DNA of 64,000 bases from Ilyomonas sp963790435 (GTDB taxonomy: Bacteria > Bacteroidota > Bacteroidia > Chitinophagales > Chitinophagaceae). The DNA lies in assembly GCA_963790435.1 (NCBI GenBank), contig CAWBOI010000001.1:1178001-1242000 (forward strand). The letters run 5' to 3'. A program made the position numbers and the translations under genes. The notes below the pieces were generated by a model. It searched no databases. It saw only the letters and a list, made by a program, of their open reading frames with translations, and was not told where the DNA came from. Of the stretch, positions 53,027 through 60,836 are shown in pieces; the stretch's first letter is position 1, and every line of letters begins with the position of its first letter.

Positions 53027-53680
53027 TTATTTTGAAATCTCCGGGCTCCTTTCGCTTCCCTGCCGATCGTATTTCCACCACATGGCAACCCCATAAATGA
53101 TATGAAACACTCCGAAGCCAATAGCCCAGCACACTAAACCCTGGTGATCAAGCCAGAGAGTAACAATTCCAAGAAGGATTTCAGCATAACCGAGATATCT
53201 TACTTCTCCCATTGTGTATTTACTTCCATTCACTAATGCAAGCCCATAAAACAATAAACAGCCAGGTGCAATCAAACCATATTCCTTTAATTGCAACATG
53301 CGCAAAAGGATACAACCGCCTGTAAGCATTGGTAATAGTGTATTCCACATAAGCCTTCTTGCCGTTACGCCCCAAATGTCAACGCCTTCCTTTTTGCTTT
53401 TCAGGTAAGTAAAAAAAGTCGCCGTAGCAAATGCAGCAGTAAATACAATAGCCGCTATTATTATTAAATCATTCCGCAAACAATCTGGACAAGTAATATT
53501 TAAATCAGACAGATTTCTTTGATAAAGATTGATTCGGCACCAACCAGCAACTGCACCGGCGAGCGCACAGAGTCCTGCAACAATACCACTCCAGCCACTA
53601 AGGCTAATAAAACGACTGGAGCGCTCCATCATCTTCTTAATGTCTTTTAAAGCATCGAGATTTTGCGTCGAACTATTCAT
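53027..53680 (-). CDS. multi-pass membrane protein upstream of the CreD regulator
   Basis: A 217-residue protein with about six membrane helices (SGIVAGLCALAGAVAGWC, IIIAAIVFTAAFATATFFTYL, TLLPMLTGGCILLRML, LIAPGCLLFYGLALV, LGYAEILLGIVTLWL, IGFGVFHIIYGVAMWW). An N-terminal KDIKKMMERSSRF is cytoplasmic. I recognise no named domain, but similar genes precede regulator-creD pairs as I recall. It is first in the unit and has its own operator copy at 53689-53705. Confidence 0.75.
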   Translation of the reverse strand: MNSSTQNLDALKDIKKMMERSSRFISLSGWSGIVAGLCALAGAVAGWCRINLYQRNLSDLNITCPDCLRNDLIIIAAIVFTAAFATATFFTYLKSKKEGVDIWGVTARRLMWNTLLPMLTGGCILLRMLQLKEYGLIAPGCLLFYGLALVNGSKYTMGEVRYLGYAEILLGIVTLWLDHQGLVCWAIGFGVFHIIYGVAMWWKYDRQGSERSPEISK

Positions 53681-53688
53681 TTAAAAGT

Positions 53689-53705
53689 ACTTTGAAATGC
53701 AAAGT
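53689..53705. promoter_or_regulatory. palindromic operator before the membrane-protein/regulator genes
   Basis: ACTTTG-AAATG-CAAAGT lies 9 bp before the ATG, with the same half-sites as at 52689-52705. Confidence 0.75.
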
Positions 53706-54254
53706 AAAACAAAAGAATGAATACAAAACAATTTTTTATTAAACCCCTTCAAACATTTATTCTCTTTGCAATAAAGCAACACATCTTTTATTCTTTAGTC
53801 ATAAACAATTACTAAAAAGCTGTAATTCACTAAAGTCAGTCTTTTCACTTTATGCACCAAAAAGTAATCAACTTTCTAATTGACTATACACGTTTACTTT
53901 TGCACAAATTTTCAGGCAAAACAAAAAGCACACTTCTTCCGGATAACAGGTATTTTATTTTATTAAATGGAAACTGTGCCGTAGGTGATTGCATCCATCC
54001 GCATTGTGTAGCATCTCAGCCTTTTATACTGATTAAAGTCTTGTTTTAAATTGAATTATCAATTTTAGAAAAGCCTTTTCATCAGCACCACCGAAATAAT
54101 ACAATGTACCGTTTGCACTATAAAATCCAACCTGTTTCTTTGCTGTAATCTTGTAACGACCGTCTGATGTAGCCTATCTATCAATGTCAGAAGTTGCCTG
54201 ATCATATCGATACTATTTTTACTGGCGATTATGAATTCATTCAAAAACAAACCT
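53706..54254. other. intergenic region before nagB
   Basis: About 550 bp. AT-rich; a 65-codon frame at 53852-54049 has no support. A near-copy of the window motif, TCAAAAACAAA, lies about 4 bases before the nagB start. I see no hairpin or RNA gene. Confidence 0.5.
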
Positions 54255-54980
54255 ATGAAAGTATTAATCTTTTCAGATTATGAAACAATGTGCAGAGCTG
54301 CGGCAGATATGATTACGGCTCAAATTAAGCGCAAACCCAATTCTCTCATCTGTTTTCCATCCGGAGATACACCCCTTGGAGTGTATAAATATTTGATAGC
54401 CGATGCTCACAACGGCAGCATTGATTTTAGCAAATGTTACTTTGTAGGCTTAGATGAATGGGTTGGTATGGACAAAGAAGATGAGGGAAGCTGTACTCAT
54501 TTTCTTTATCACAATTTCTTTACACCGGCGCAAATAGAACGGGAAAAGATGATGTTTTTTAATGCAAAAGCGGATGATTTGGAGGCTGCCTGTAAAGCAA
54601 TGGACGATTTCATAAAAGAAAGAGGCACTTTGGATATTTTGCTGGTAGGCATTGGTATGAATGGACATATCGGATTGAATGAGCCCGGCACCGATTGTAA
54701 CTTGTATTCTCATCATTCACTACTGGCGAAACTTACCGCAACTGTGGGGCAAAAATATTTTCAAAGACAAACGCCATTGCACGAAGGCATAACGCTTGGC
54801 CTTAAATATTTACAGGAAGCAAAAACGCCTATCCTCATAGCTTCGGGAGCAAAAAAAGCTGAGATTATTGCGCAGGCTTTACAAGGTGAAGTAACTAACG
54901 GGCTCCCAGCGTCCATTTTTCAAACACTGCCATCCTCTTATGTGTTGTTGGATAAAGAAGCCGCAACGGCATTGCGTTAA
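54255..54980 (+). CDS. nagB: glucosamine-6-phosphate deaminase
   Basis: A 241-residue NagB-family enzyme converting glucosamine-6-phosphate to fructose-6-phosphate and ammonia. CFPSGDTPLGVYKYL, FVGLDEWVGMD and GIGMNGHIGLNEPG are the substrate and catalytic blocks. The allosteric C-terminal region of the longer E. coli type is absent, so it resembles the shorter monomeric type. A ROK kinase gene follows on the same strand after 163 bp, which fits amino-sugar catabolism. Confidence 0.92.
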   Translation: MKVLIFSDYETMCRAAADMITAQIKRKPNSLICFPSGDTPLGVYKYLIADAHNGSIDFSKCYFVGLDEWVGMDKEDEGSCTHFLYHNFFTPAQIEREKMMFFNAKADDLEAACKAMDDFIKERGTLDILLVGIGMNGHIGLNEPGTDCNLYSHHSLLAKLTATVGQKYFQRQTPLHEGITLGLKYLQEAKTPILIASGAKKAEIIAQALQGEVTNGLPASIFQTLPSSYVLLDKEAATALR

Positions 54981-55143
54981 CAACGCTATAAAGATGTTAT
55001 CATGAAACAACGTTTTGAAATGAAGGATAATGTATTCGAATCATACAGAGAAGTTATGCCTTGTGTTTTCATCCTAGGTTTTGAAACTATATAAAATAAA
55101 GTTTACCCTCGAAAACATTACCTAACACAAACAATAAAAAACG

Positions 55144-55992
55144 ATGAAAACAAAAGTGATAGGCATAGACCTTGGCGCAACCAACATACGTGGTGCAGTA
55201 GTGATGGAAAATACTGTATCACACATTGTTTCTGCACGAATTCATAGCGATGGTTCGGTTGAGGAAGTACTCAATGACATTTACCGTGTTATTGATGTTT
55301 TGATGGATGACTCGGTAAAAGCAATAGGTATTGGTGTACCCAGCGTAGTGGACATTACCGAAGGAATAGTGTATGATGTTCAGTACATACCGTCGTGGAA
55401 AGAAGTGCCCTTAAAAAAATGGATGGAAGAAAAGTACAAGGTTGCGGTTTTTGTAAACAACGATGCCAATTGCTTTGCTGTAGGCGAACGCCATTTTGGT
55501 AAAGGAAAACAGATTGATTCTATGATCGGCTTAACGTTAGGTACAGGTTTGGGTGCAGGTATCATTATCAATGGCAAATTGTATGCAGGGTTTAATTGCG
55601 GAGCCGGTGAGTTTGGTTTGATAGATTACAAAAATAAAATATTGGAATACTACAGCAGTGGTTCATTTTTTAAAAACGCATATCAATTGGATGGCGAAAA
55701 AGTTTTTGAGAATGCAAAAAAAGGCGATGCACGTGCATTGGAATTGTATTCAGAACTGGGAACACATATCGGTAATGCTATCAAGACAGCCATGTATGCC
55801 TACGACCCACAACTCATTGTTTTAGGAGGCTCTGTGCGCCGTGCGTATGATTTCTTTCAAAAGAAAATGTGGGAGGAAATCAAAACATTCATTTATCCAA
55901 AATCAGCACAACGCATCCAAATAGAAGTATCTACTTTAGAAAACAGCGGCATATTGGGCGCAGCAGCATTGTATTATGATGCAACGACTTAA
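55144..55992 (+). CDS. ROK family sugar kinase lacking the usual zinc motif
   Basis: A 282-residue protein. The ATP-binding GIDLGATNIRGAVV, catalytic VNNDANCFAVGE (Asp) and GLTLGTGLGAGII are ROK features. The usual CGxxGCxE zinc cluster is replaced by NCGAGEFGLIDY, so the zinc site that most ROK kinases use is missing. Next to nagB it is likely an amino-sugar or glucose kinase. Activity is not certain. Confidence 0.87.
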   Translation: MKTKVIGIDLGATNIRGAVVMENTVSHIVSARIHSDGSVEEVLNDIYRVIDVLMDDSVKAIGIGVPSVVDITEGIVYDVQYIPSWKEVPLKKWMEEKYKVAVFVNNDANCFAVGERHFGKGKQIDSMIGLTLGTGLGAGIIINGKLYAGFNCGAGEFGLIDYKNKILEYYSSGSFFKNAYQLDGEKVFENAKKGDARALELYSELGTHIGNAIKTAMYAYDPQLIVLGGSVRRAYDFFQKKMWEEIKTFIYPKSAQRIQIEVSTLENSGILGAAALYYDATT

Positions 55993-56151
55993 TGGAAAAT
56001 GAATTTGCAATCGTTGTAAGTAAGAGCATTTTAAAAATTCTTTGCTTTTACCCTATAAAAGGAATGAAATAAAATTTGTTTTTGCTGATATAAATCCAAC
56101 TAACTTTATACTTTCAGTTTCTACTTCATTTCAATTCATAAATGTATCTGT

Positions 56152-56580
56152 ATGAACCGCGTAACTACTGTTTTATCCCGCAAAAAAGTTTCTCCTGTTT
56201 CTGTATCGCCACAAACTACGGTATATGAGGCTTTGAAAATTATGGCAGACAAAAACATAGGTTCTGTAATCGTGATGCAGAACGGAGAATACCTGGGAAT
56301 TGTAACAGAAAGAGACTATTCGCGAAAAGTAATTTTGGAAAATAAACATTCCGAAAGCACGCCTGTTTCAGAAATTATGACTACCGATTTGCCGGGAGTT
56401 ACTTCACAAGATACCATAGACCATTGCATGGAACTGATGACTGCTAATAACGTGCGTTATCTGCCGGTACTCGACAACAACCAATTAGCAGGTATTATCT
56501 CTATGTCTGATGTAGTAAAAGATACCATTCTTTCGCAGCAACAAACCATTAGTCATTTAAATCAATACATTCATTCTTAG
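56152..56580 (+). CDS. CBS-domain pair protein
   Basis: A 142-residue protein made of two CBS domains: VSPQTTVYEALKIMADKNIGSVIVM with GIVTERDYSRKVI, and GVTSQDTIDHCMELMTANNVRYLPV with GIISMSDVVKD. CBS pairs bind adenosyl ligands such as AMP or ATP and act as sensors. It has no other domain. The window motif (56075-56085) lies between it and the ROK gene. Confidence 0.92.
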   Translation: MNRVTTVLSRKKVSPVSVSPQTTVYEALKIMADKNIGSVIVMQNGEYLGIVTERDYSRKVILENKHSESTPVSEIMTTDLPGVTSQDTIDHCMELMTANNVRYLPVLDNNQLAGIISMSDVVKDTILSQQQTISHLNQYIHS

Positions 56581-56660
56581 TAAAGAAATTAATCAGGCAT
56601 TTCCAAACTTTTTCTTCTTTATCTTTCTCCGGTCATTTATAGGAATTGTAATGTAGCCGT

Positions 56661-57152
56661 TTATTCATGTGCTTCAATCAAGGTTGCCAAATCGCTCAGT
56701 ACAACCTGCACATAATGGAGTTGCACTTCCTGTCCGGGTGCTTTGTTTTTATCCACTTTTATTTCTTTAGCCGACATTACTTTACCATTGTAAACAATTG
56801 CGTAATAAGAAAAGAGTTCATTGTGCGATTCTGGAACGATGGTAGCATAACCCGTAATGCCGATGCCCCAGTTGCTGGTAAAAGAATGTGTAATGTTTTG
56901 AGCCATGTGAACAGCCATTTTTTCCGACACACAATTGCAAGTTTCTGCATGAATGGGATTGATATTCAGATGACGACATTTTTGTCCTAAATTATAAGCG
57001 GTTAAACCGCCCTGAAAAAACGAAGAAGCATTCTCCGCAGAAGCCAAAGCCGCCTGTAAAAAACCAGCAGTAACACTTTCCGCCACAGCAATTGTTTCTT
57101 CCTTTTTGATCAATTGGTCTTTTATTTTCTCTAACTCTTTCTCATCAAACAT
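56661..57152 (-). CDS. CinA C-terminal-domain protein (nicotinamide-nucleotide amidase type)
   Basis: A 163-residue single CinA domain: TIAVAESVTAGFLQAALASAENASSFFQGG has the Ser-rich active-site block, and NWGIGITGYATIVPE the conserved GITG. Such domains deamidate nicotinamide mononucleotide (PncC). The canonical GxGPxGG continuation is only partly kept (TGYATIVPESHN), so activity is uncertain. The window motif lies 5-15 bases upstream of the start (57157-57167). Confidence 0.87.
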   Translation of the reverse strand: MFDEKELEKIKDQLIKKEETIAVAESVTAGFLQAALASAENASSFFQGGLTAYNLGQKCRHLNINPIHAETCNCVSEKMAVHMAQNITHSFTSNWGIGITGYATIVPESHNELFSYYAIVYNGKVMSAKEIKVDKNKAPGQEVQLHYVQVVLSDLATLIEAHE

Positions 57153-57355
57153 AGCTTTTGTTTTTGCCGTATTTTACCAGATAAAAAATGATAGTGTTGA
57201 ATGATATTACAATGTTGAGTTTTGTTTGTTTTGTAATGCTTTTGATATGATCAATATATCAAAGAGTTCAGATAAGCAACCACGTTATAGAATTATTTGT
57301 GCAAAAACAAACAACCATATAAAAGCCTTAGCCTGAGTAACAATTGTTGTGTATA

Positions 57356-57391
57356 AAACAGGCTTACCTGTTTACATAGATGAGCCTGTTT
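57356..57391 (-). terminator. hairpin after the gene at 57414
   Basis: 9-base arms AAACAGGCT and AGCCTGTTT enclose an 18-base loop, downstream of the minus-strand stop; a T-run follows on that strand only weakly. Confidence 0.6.
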
Positions 57392-57413
57392 ATTTTGTTG
57401 GATTGACAAACAA

Positions 57414-57914
57414 CTACCAATGAAGCTTCCGCTTTTTCTTTTTCGATAGCAATGCAGACACCGCAAAAACAACAGCGGCTGTGGTTGCTACTTTTATTAC
57501 CAGGCCTTTTTTATTGTATTTCCATTCTGCATTGTAGCCTTTTTCAGCCCAGATGTTGGGAATGTGGCCGTGAACCAAATCGTCTACAATGCCTTCAACC
57601 ATGTTCACGCGGTCAGCCAACAAAAGCGGCAGCCAATGTCCCCAGCTTCCTTCGCTGTATTTAAAAGCATATCGGCGAATGGCTCCGCTTATACCTGAAG
57701 GAGGAGATGAAGTTCCAAATACGGCTGTTAAGTTCGGACGCTCATTTGAGTGCAGCACTTCTACTGTTTCCGGTTGCAGCACAGGCCGTTGGTAGTTCAA
57801 ACGCTCGTGATCATCACCTGTGTAGTGCTTCATTGGATAAGTTGGCTCGTTCTTCGGATCGGCATCTATGCCCCAGCCCGGAATGTGTTTATAATTGTCA
57901 GATAGATTTTCCAT
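57414..57914 (-). CDS. C-terminally anchored protein, unknown function
   Basis: A 166-residue protein. Soluble part with PGWGIDADPKNEPTYPMK, GISGAIRRYAFKYSEGSWGHWLPLLLADRVNMVEGIVDDL and HIPNIWAEKGY, then one hydrophobic segment (VATTAAVVFAVSALL) and a KKKKRK tail: a tail-anchored or single-pass membrane protein. I recognise no domain. It follows the alcohol dehydrogenase by 10 bp and is probably co-transcribed with it. Confidence 0.72.
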   Translation of the reverse strand: MENLSDNYKHIPGWGIDADPKNEPTYPMKHYTGDDHERLNYQRPVLQPETVEVLHSNERPNLTAVFGTSSPPSGISGAIRRYAFKYSEGSWGHWLPLLLADRVNMVEGIVDDLVHGHIPNIWAEKGYNAEWKYNKKGLVIKVATTAAVVFAVSALLSKKKKRKLHW

Positions 57915-57924
57915 ACATAATTTT

Positions 57925-59091
57925 TTAGGCTCTTGCAGATGGTGGAATCAAAACAGTTTTTATACAGTTGTCAAGTTTTGCAGAGAAGATGTGATAAGCA
58001 TCTGCTATCTCTTCCAAAGGAACGCGATGGGTAATAATTTCTTTTGGACTGATGCGACCGGCTTGTATGTGCTCAATTAATCTCGGCAGCAAACGCTTTA
58101 CCGAAGCCTGGTTAGCCCGAAGCGTAATGCCTTTGTTTACAACGTTGCCAATGGGAACCAAATTGGCTGTTGGTCCATACACACCTACGACAGAAACAAT
58201 GCCTCCTTTTTTAACGGAATCTATCGCCCAATACAAAGCGGTAGCCGAGCCGGCTTGTAATAACATTTTTCTTCCTGTTATCGTTTGCAAAGCACTGCCT
58301 GCGGCTTCGCAACCTACGGCATCAATACATACATCAGCACCAAAATAGCCGGTTGTTTTCTTTATAAAAAGAACCGGATCGCCCAGCGAACGGAAGTTGT
58401 AAGCTTCGCACTGTGCATACTTTCTAACAAAGTCTAAACGATACTCTATATGATCAATCACAATCACACGCGCAGCGCCAAACAGCCATGCACTTTTAGC
58501 TGCCATAATACCAACAGGACCGGCACCAAAAACAACAACAGTATCGCCGGTTTTAATGCCACCCATCTCAGCCGCCTGGTAGCCCGTTGGAAACACATCC
58601 GTAAGCAATACGGCATCATCTAAATCCATGTCGGAAGGAATGATGGTTGGTCCTATATCTGCATACGGAACACGCACATATTCAGCTTGTCCGCCATCAT
58701 AACCTCCGGCTGTGTGTGAATAGCCGAAGATGCCACCCACAGCGGTTGCCTCGGGATTGGATTCGTGGCAATTGCCAAACAATTCCTGCTTACAGAAAGG
58801 GCATGTGCCACATGCTACATTAAAAGGCACGATCACAGAATCACCCACTTTTAATTTTTGCACAGAAGAGCCTACTTCTTCTACAACACCAATAAATTCA
58901 TGTCCAAAGGTCATACCCACGCGAGTGTCGGGAACGAGCCCGTGATACAAGTGTAAATCGGAACCACAAATACAGGAACGTGTTACCCGAACAATGGCAT
59001 CGTTCGGATGAAGAATTTCCGGATAGGGTTTGTTTCGATCCACACGAACTCTGAACGGGCCACGGTAATTCATTGCCAGCATAGCCAACAT
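57925..59091 (-). CDS. zinc-dependent alcohol dehydrogenase
   Basis: A 388-residue medium-chain dehydrogenase. Catalytic zinc ligands lie in CICGSDLHLYHG and GHEFIGVV, the structural zinc in CGTCPFCKQELFGNC, and the Rossmann motif is VFGAGPVGIMAA. The length and the insertion after the structural zinc resemble the formaldehyde/threonine-dehydrogenase-like group (FDH-like ADH). The substrate is unknown. The start MLAMLAMNYRGPF at 59091 is uncertain; Met at 59082 or 59073 would do as well. Confidence 0.9.
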   Translation of the reverse strand: MLAMLAMNYRGPFRVRVDRNKPYPEILHPNDAIVRVTRSCICGSDLHLYHGLVPDTRVGMTFGHEFIGVVEEVGSSVQKLKVGDSVIVPFNVACGTCPFCKQELFGNCHESNPEATAVGGIFGYSHTAGGYDGGQAEYVRVPYADIGPTIIPSDMDLDDAVLLTDVFPTGYQAAEMGGIKTGDTVVVFGAGPVGIMAAKSAWLFGAARVIVIDHIEYRLDFVRKYAQCEAYNFRSLGDPVLFIKKTTGYFGADVCIDAVGCEAAGSALQTITGRKMLLQAGSATALYWAIDSVKKGGIVSVVGVYGPTANLVPIGNVVNKGITLRANQASVKRLLPRLIEHIQAGRISPKEIITHRVPLEEIADAYHIFSAKLDNCIKTVLIPPSARA

Positions 59092-59702
59092 TTTTAAGTT
59101 TACAAATAGAAGTTGAGTGGCTGCCGCATTGCAATAAAATTGTTTTTTAAAGATGGCTTGTTTTCATGGTATAGCAACTGACAGCCTGCTTTTTGCTTTT
59201 CATAAAACGTGCCGTTGTGATAAAATGAGAAAGGATAATTGTAAAGAAATGGTTGTTGGCAAGTTTTTCTTGCATTGACGCTTGTTTTTGTTCAAAAAAT
59301 GGAACAAAAACAAACACGAATGCTTGTATCATAGCAGGGTTTTCATAACCGTCCATGTGCGATGGTATGAGATTCTGTAAATACCTAGGCAATTTTGTAT
59401 GAGGTTGCTGTTTTAATTGCCTCATCATTTCACATACGTAAAGCGTTTGACGTGGCTGATGATGGCAGTATCGTCTCCTGCTAACATACAAAGTCATGCG
59501 ATGAAGCCCCACTACGACATTTTTTTGTGCAAAACCAAAAGAAGCTTGAAACATCTGCAATTCATACATCATCCAAATTTCAAGTGCCCACTCAATTGGC
59601 TTGAATTTTCTCCGAAATATGGTTTGAATTTCCTTCCAAATAAAAACTTATCTGTAAGTTAGCGTGTTCTATCAACCATCTTATCTACATTAAAACTTTG
59701 CC
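59092..59702. other. intergenic region with an inverted repeat
   Basis: About 610 bp. It holds the inverted repeat at 59282-59313 and, near 59527, a near-copy of the window motif (GCAAAACCAAAA). Frames at 59147-59572 (-) and 59417-59662 (+) have no recognisable protein features and overlap each other. No RNA gene was recognised. Confidence 0.5.
59282..59313. repeat. perfect 12-bp inverted repeat made of near-motif sequence
   Basis: TTGTTTTTGTTC and GAACAAAAACAA flank an 8-base loop. The arms resemble the 11-base window motif but carry AC instead of GC before the A-run. Confidence 0.6.
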
Positions 59703-60659
59703 ATGACAAACAGAAGAAAATTTTTACAGCAATCAGGTATGCTTGCGTTGGCTGGCATTATGCTTCCTAAGCTTAAGGCTAACGCTTTTTTTGAAAACAA
59801 GGCTGCCATGCCGCCTATTGGTCTTCAACTGTACACGTTGGGTGATATGATGACCACCGATGCCAAAGGAACCCTGCAAAAGCTGGCAGCCATTGGTTAC
59901 AAAGAGGTAGAAAGTGCCGGATCATCAAAAGGAAACTTTTACGGTTACAAGCCTAAAGAGTTTGCTGCAATGGTGAAAGAGGCAGGATTGCACTGGCGGT
60001 CGGCGCATGTGGGTGGCGCACCGTTCACTATGGCACAGGTAATGAAGATGGCAAAAACAGCGGAAGACTCAGCAAGAATAAAAGGCTATATGGAAAAAAT
60101 GAAACAGGCACCCAAAATGCTGAATCTCACCGATGACTATAAACAATTGGCAGACGATGCTGCCGAAGGCGGGTTAAGTTATCTGGTTTGTTCAAGCATC
60201 CCTGTGGGCACATTGGATGAAATTAAAAAGGCAGTGGAAGTGTTTAGCAGATCGGGCGAAGCCTGTAAGAAAAACGGAGTTCAGTTTGCTTATCATAACC
60301 ACACCACAGAGTTTGATGAAATAGAAGGTCATCGCCCGTTTGATTATATTCTGAACAATACTGACAAAGACCTGGTAAAAATGGAACTTGACCTTGCCTG
60401 GGCTACAAAAGCAAAGCAAGATCCGGTTGCTTTGTTCAAACTACACCCCGGACGTTACCCGCTTTGGCATGTTAAAGACCTGGATAAAACGACTATGAAT
60501 CCTGCGGAAGTAGGAACCGGCGTGGTTGACTTTAAACGTGCTTTCGACAATGCATCCGAAGCGGGCATGAAGTACTTTTTTGTGGAGCAGGATGGTGCAC
60601 CACAACCCATACAAAACGTAACCAACAGTTACAATTATTTGAAGAAGATGCAGGCCTAA
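59703..60659 (+). CDS. Tat-exported sugar phosphate isomerase/epimerase (TIM barrel)
   Basis: A 318-residue protein with a twin-arginine signal (MTNRRKFLQQSGMLALAGIM). The AP-endonuclease-2/xylose-isomerase-like TIM barrel has IGLQLYTLGD at the first strand, FAYHNHTTEF, MELDLAWA and WHVKDLD, with a Glu in FFVEQDGA as metal ligand. Members isomerise or epimerise sugars such as inosose. The terminator 60671-60711 follows. Confidence 0.87.
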   Translation: MTNRRKFLQQSGMLALAGIMLPKLKANAFFENKAAMPPIGLQLYTLGDMMTTDAKGTLQKLAAIGYKEVESAGSSKGNFYGYKPKEFAAMVKEAGLHWRSAHVGGAPFTMAQVMKMAKTAEDSARIKGYMEKMKQAPKMLNLTDDYKQLADDAAEGGLSYLVCSSIPVGTLDEIKKAVEVFSRSGEACKKNGVQFAYHNHTTEFDEIEGHRPFDYILNNTDKDLVKMELDLAWATKAKQDPVALFKLHPGRYPLWHVKDLDKTTMNPAEVGTGVVDFKRAFDNASEAGMKYFFVEQDGAPQPIQNVTNSYNYLKKMQA

Positions 60660-60670
60660 TTATCATTCTC

Positions 60671-60716
60671 AAACGCAGAGCAAATTAATTTGATTGATTT
60701 GTTCTGCGTTTTGTTT
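60671..60716 (+). terminator. terminator after the TIM-barrel gene
   Basis: 15-bp stem (AAACGCAGAGCAAAT with ATTTGTTCTGCGTTT, one G-U pair), loop of 11, then TTGTTTTTAC, another near-copy of the window motif. Confidence 0.88.
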
Positions 60717-60836
60717 TTACTCATATTTTGTAAGGCAAATAATTTCGGCAAAAACAAACTTGAATTTGTTACTCTTGTGTAGAAAACAGCAAAGCCTTTG
60801 GTTGCCGTTCATTTTACTTTCGCAAAACATCTGTTT

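Noticed and set aside
53852..54049. 65-codon plus-strand frame in the gap before nagB
   Set aside because: No signal peptide, domain or leader features and no close neighbour; random length for an AT-rich gap.
59147..59572. 141-codon minus-strand frame
   Set aside because: Composition is unlike the real genes, it has no recognisable feature, overlaps another open frame and contains the inverted repeat at 59282-59313.
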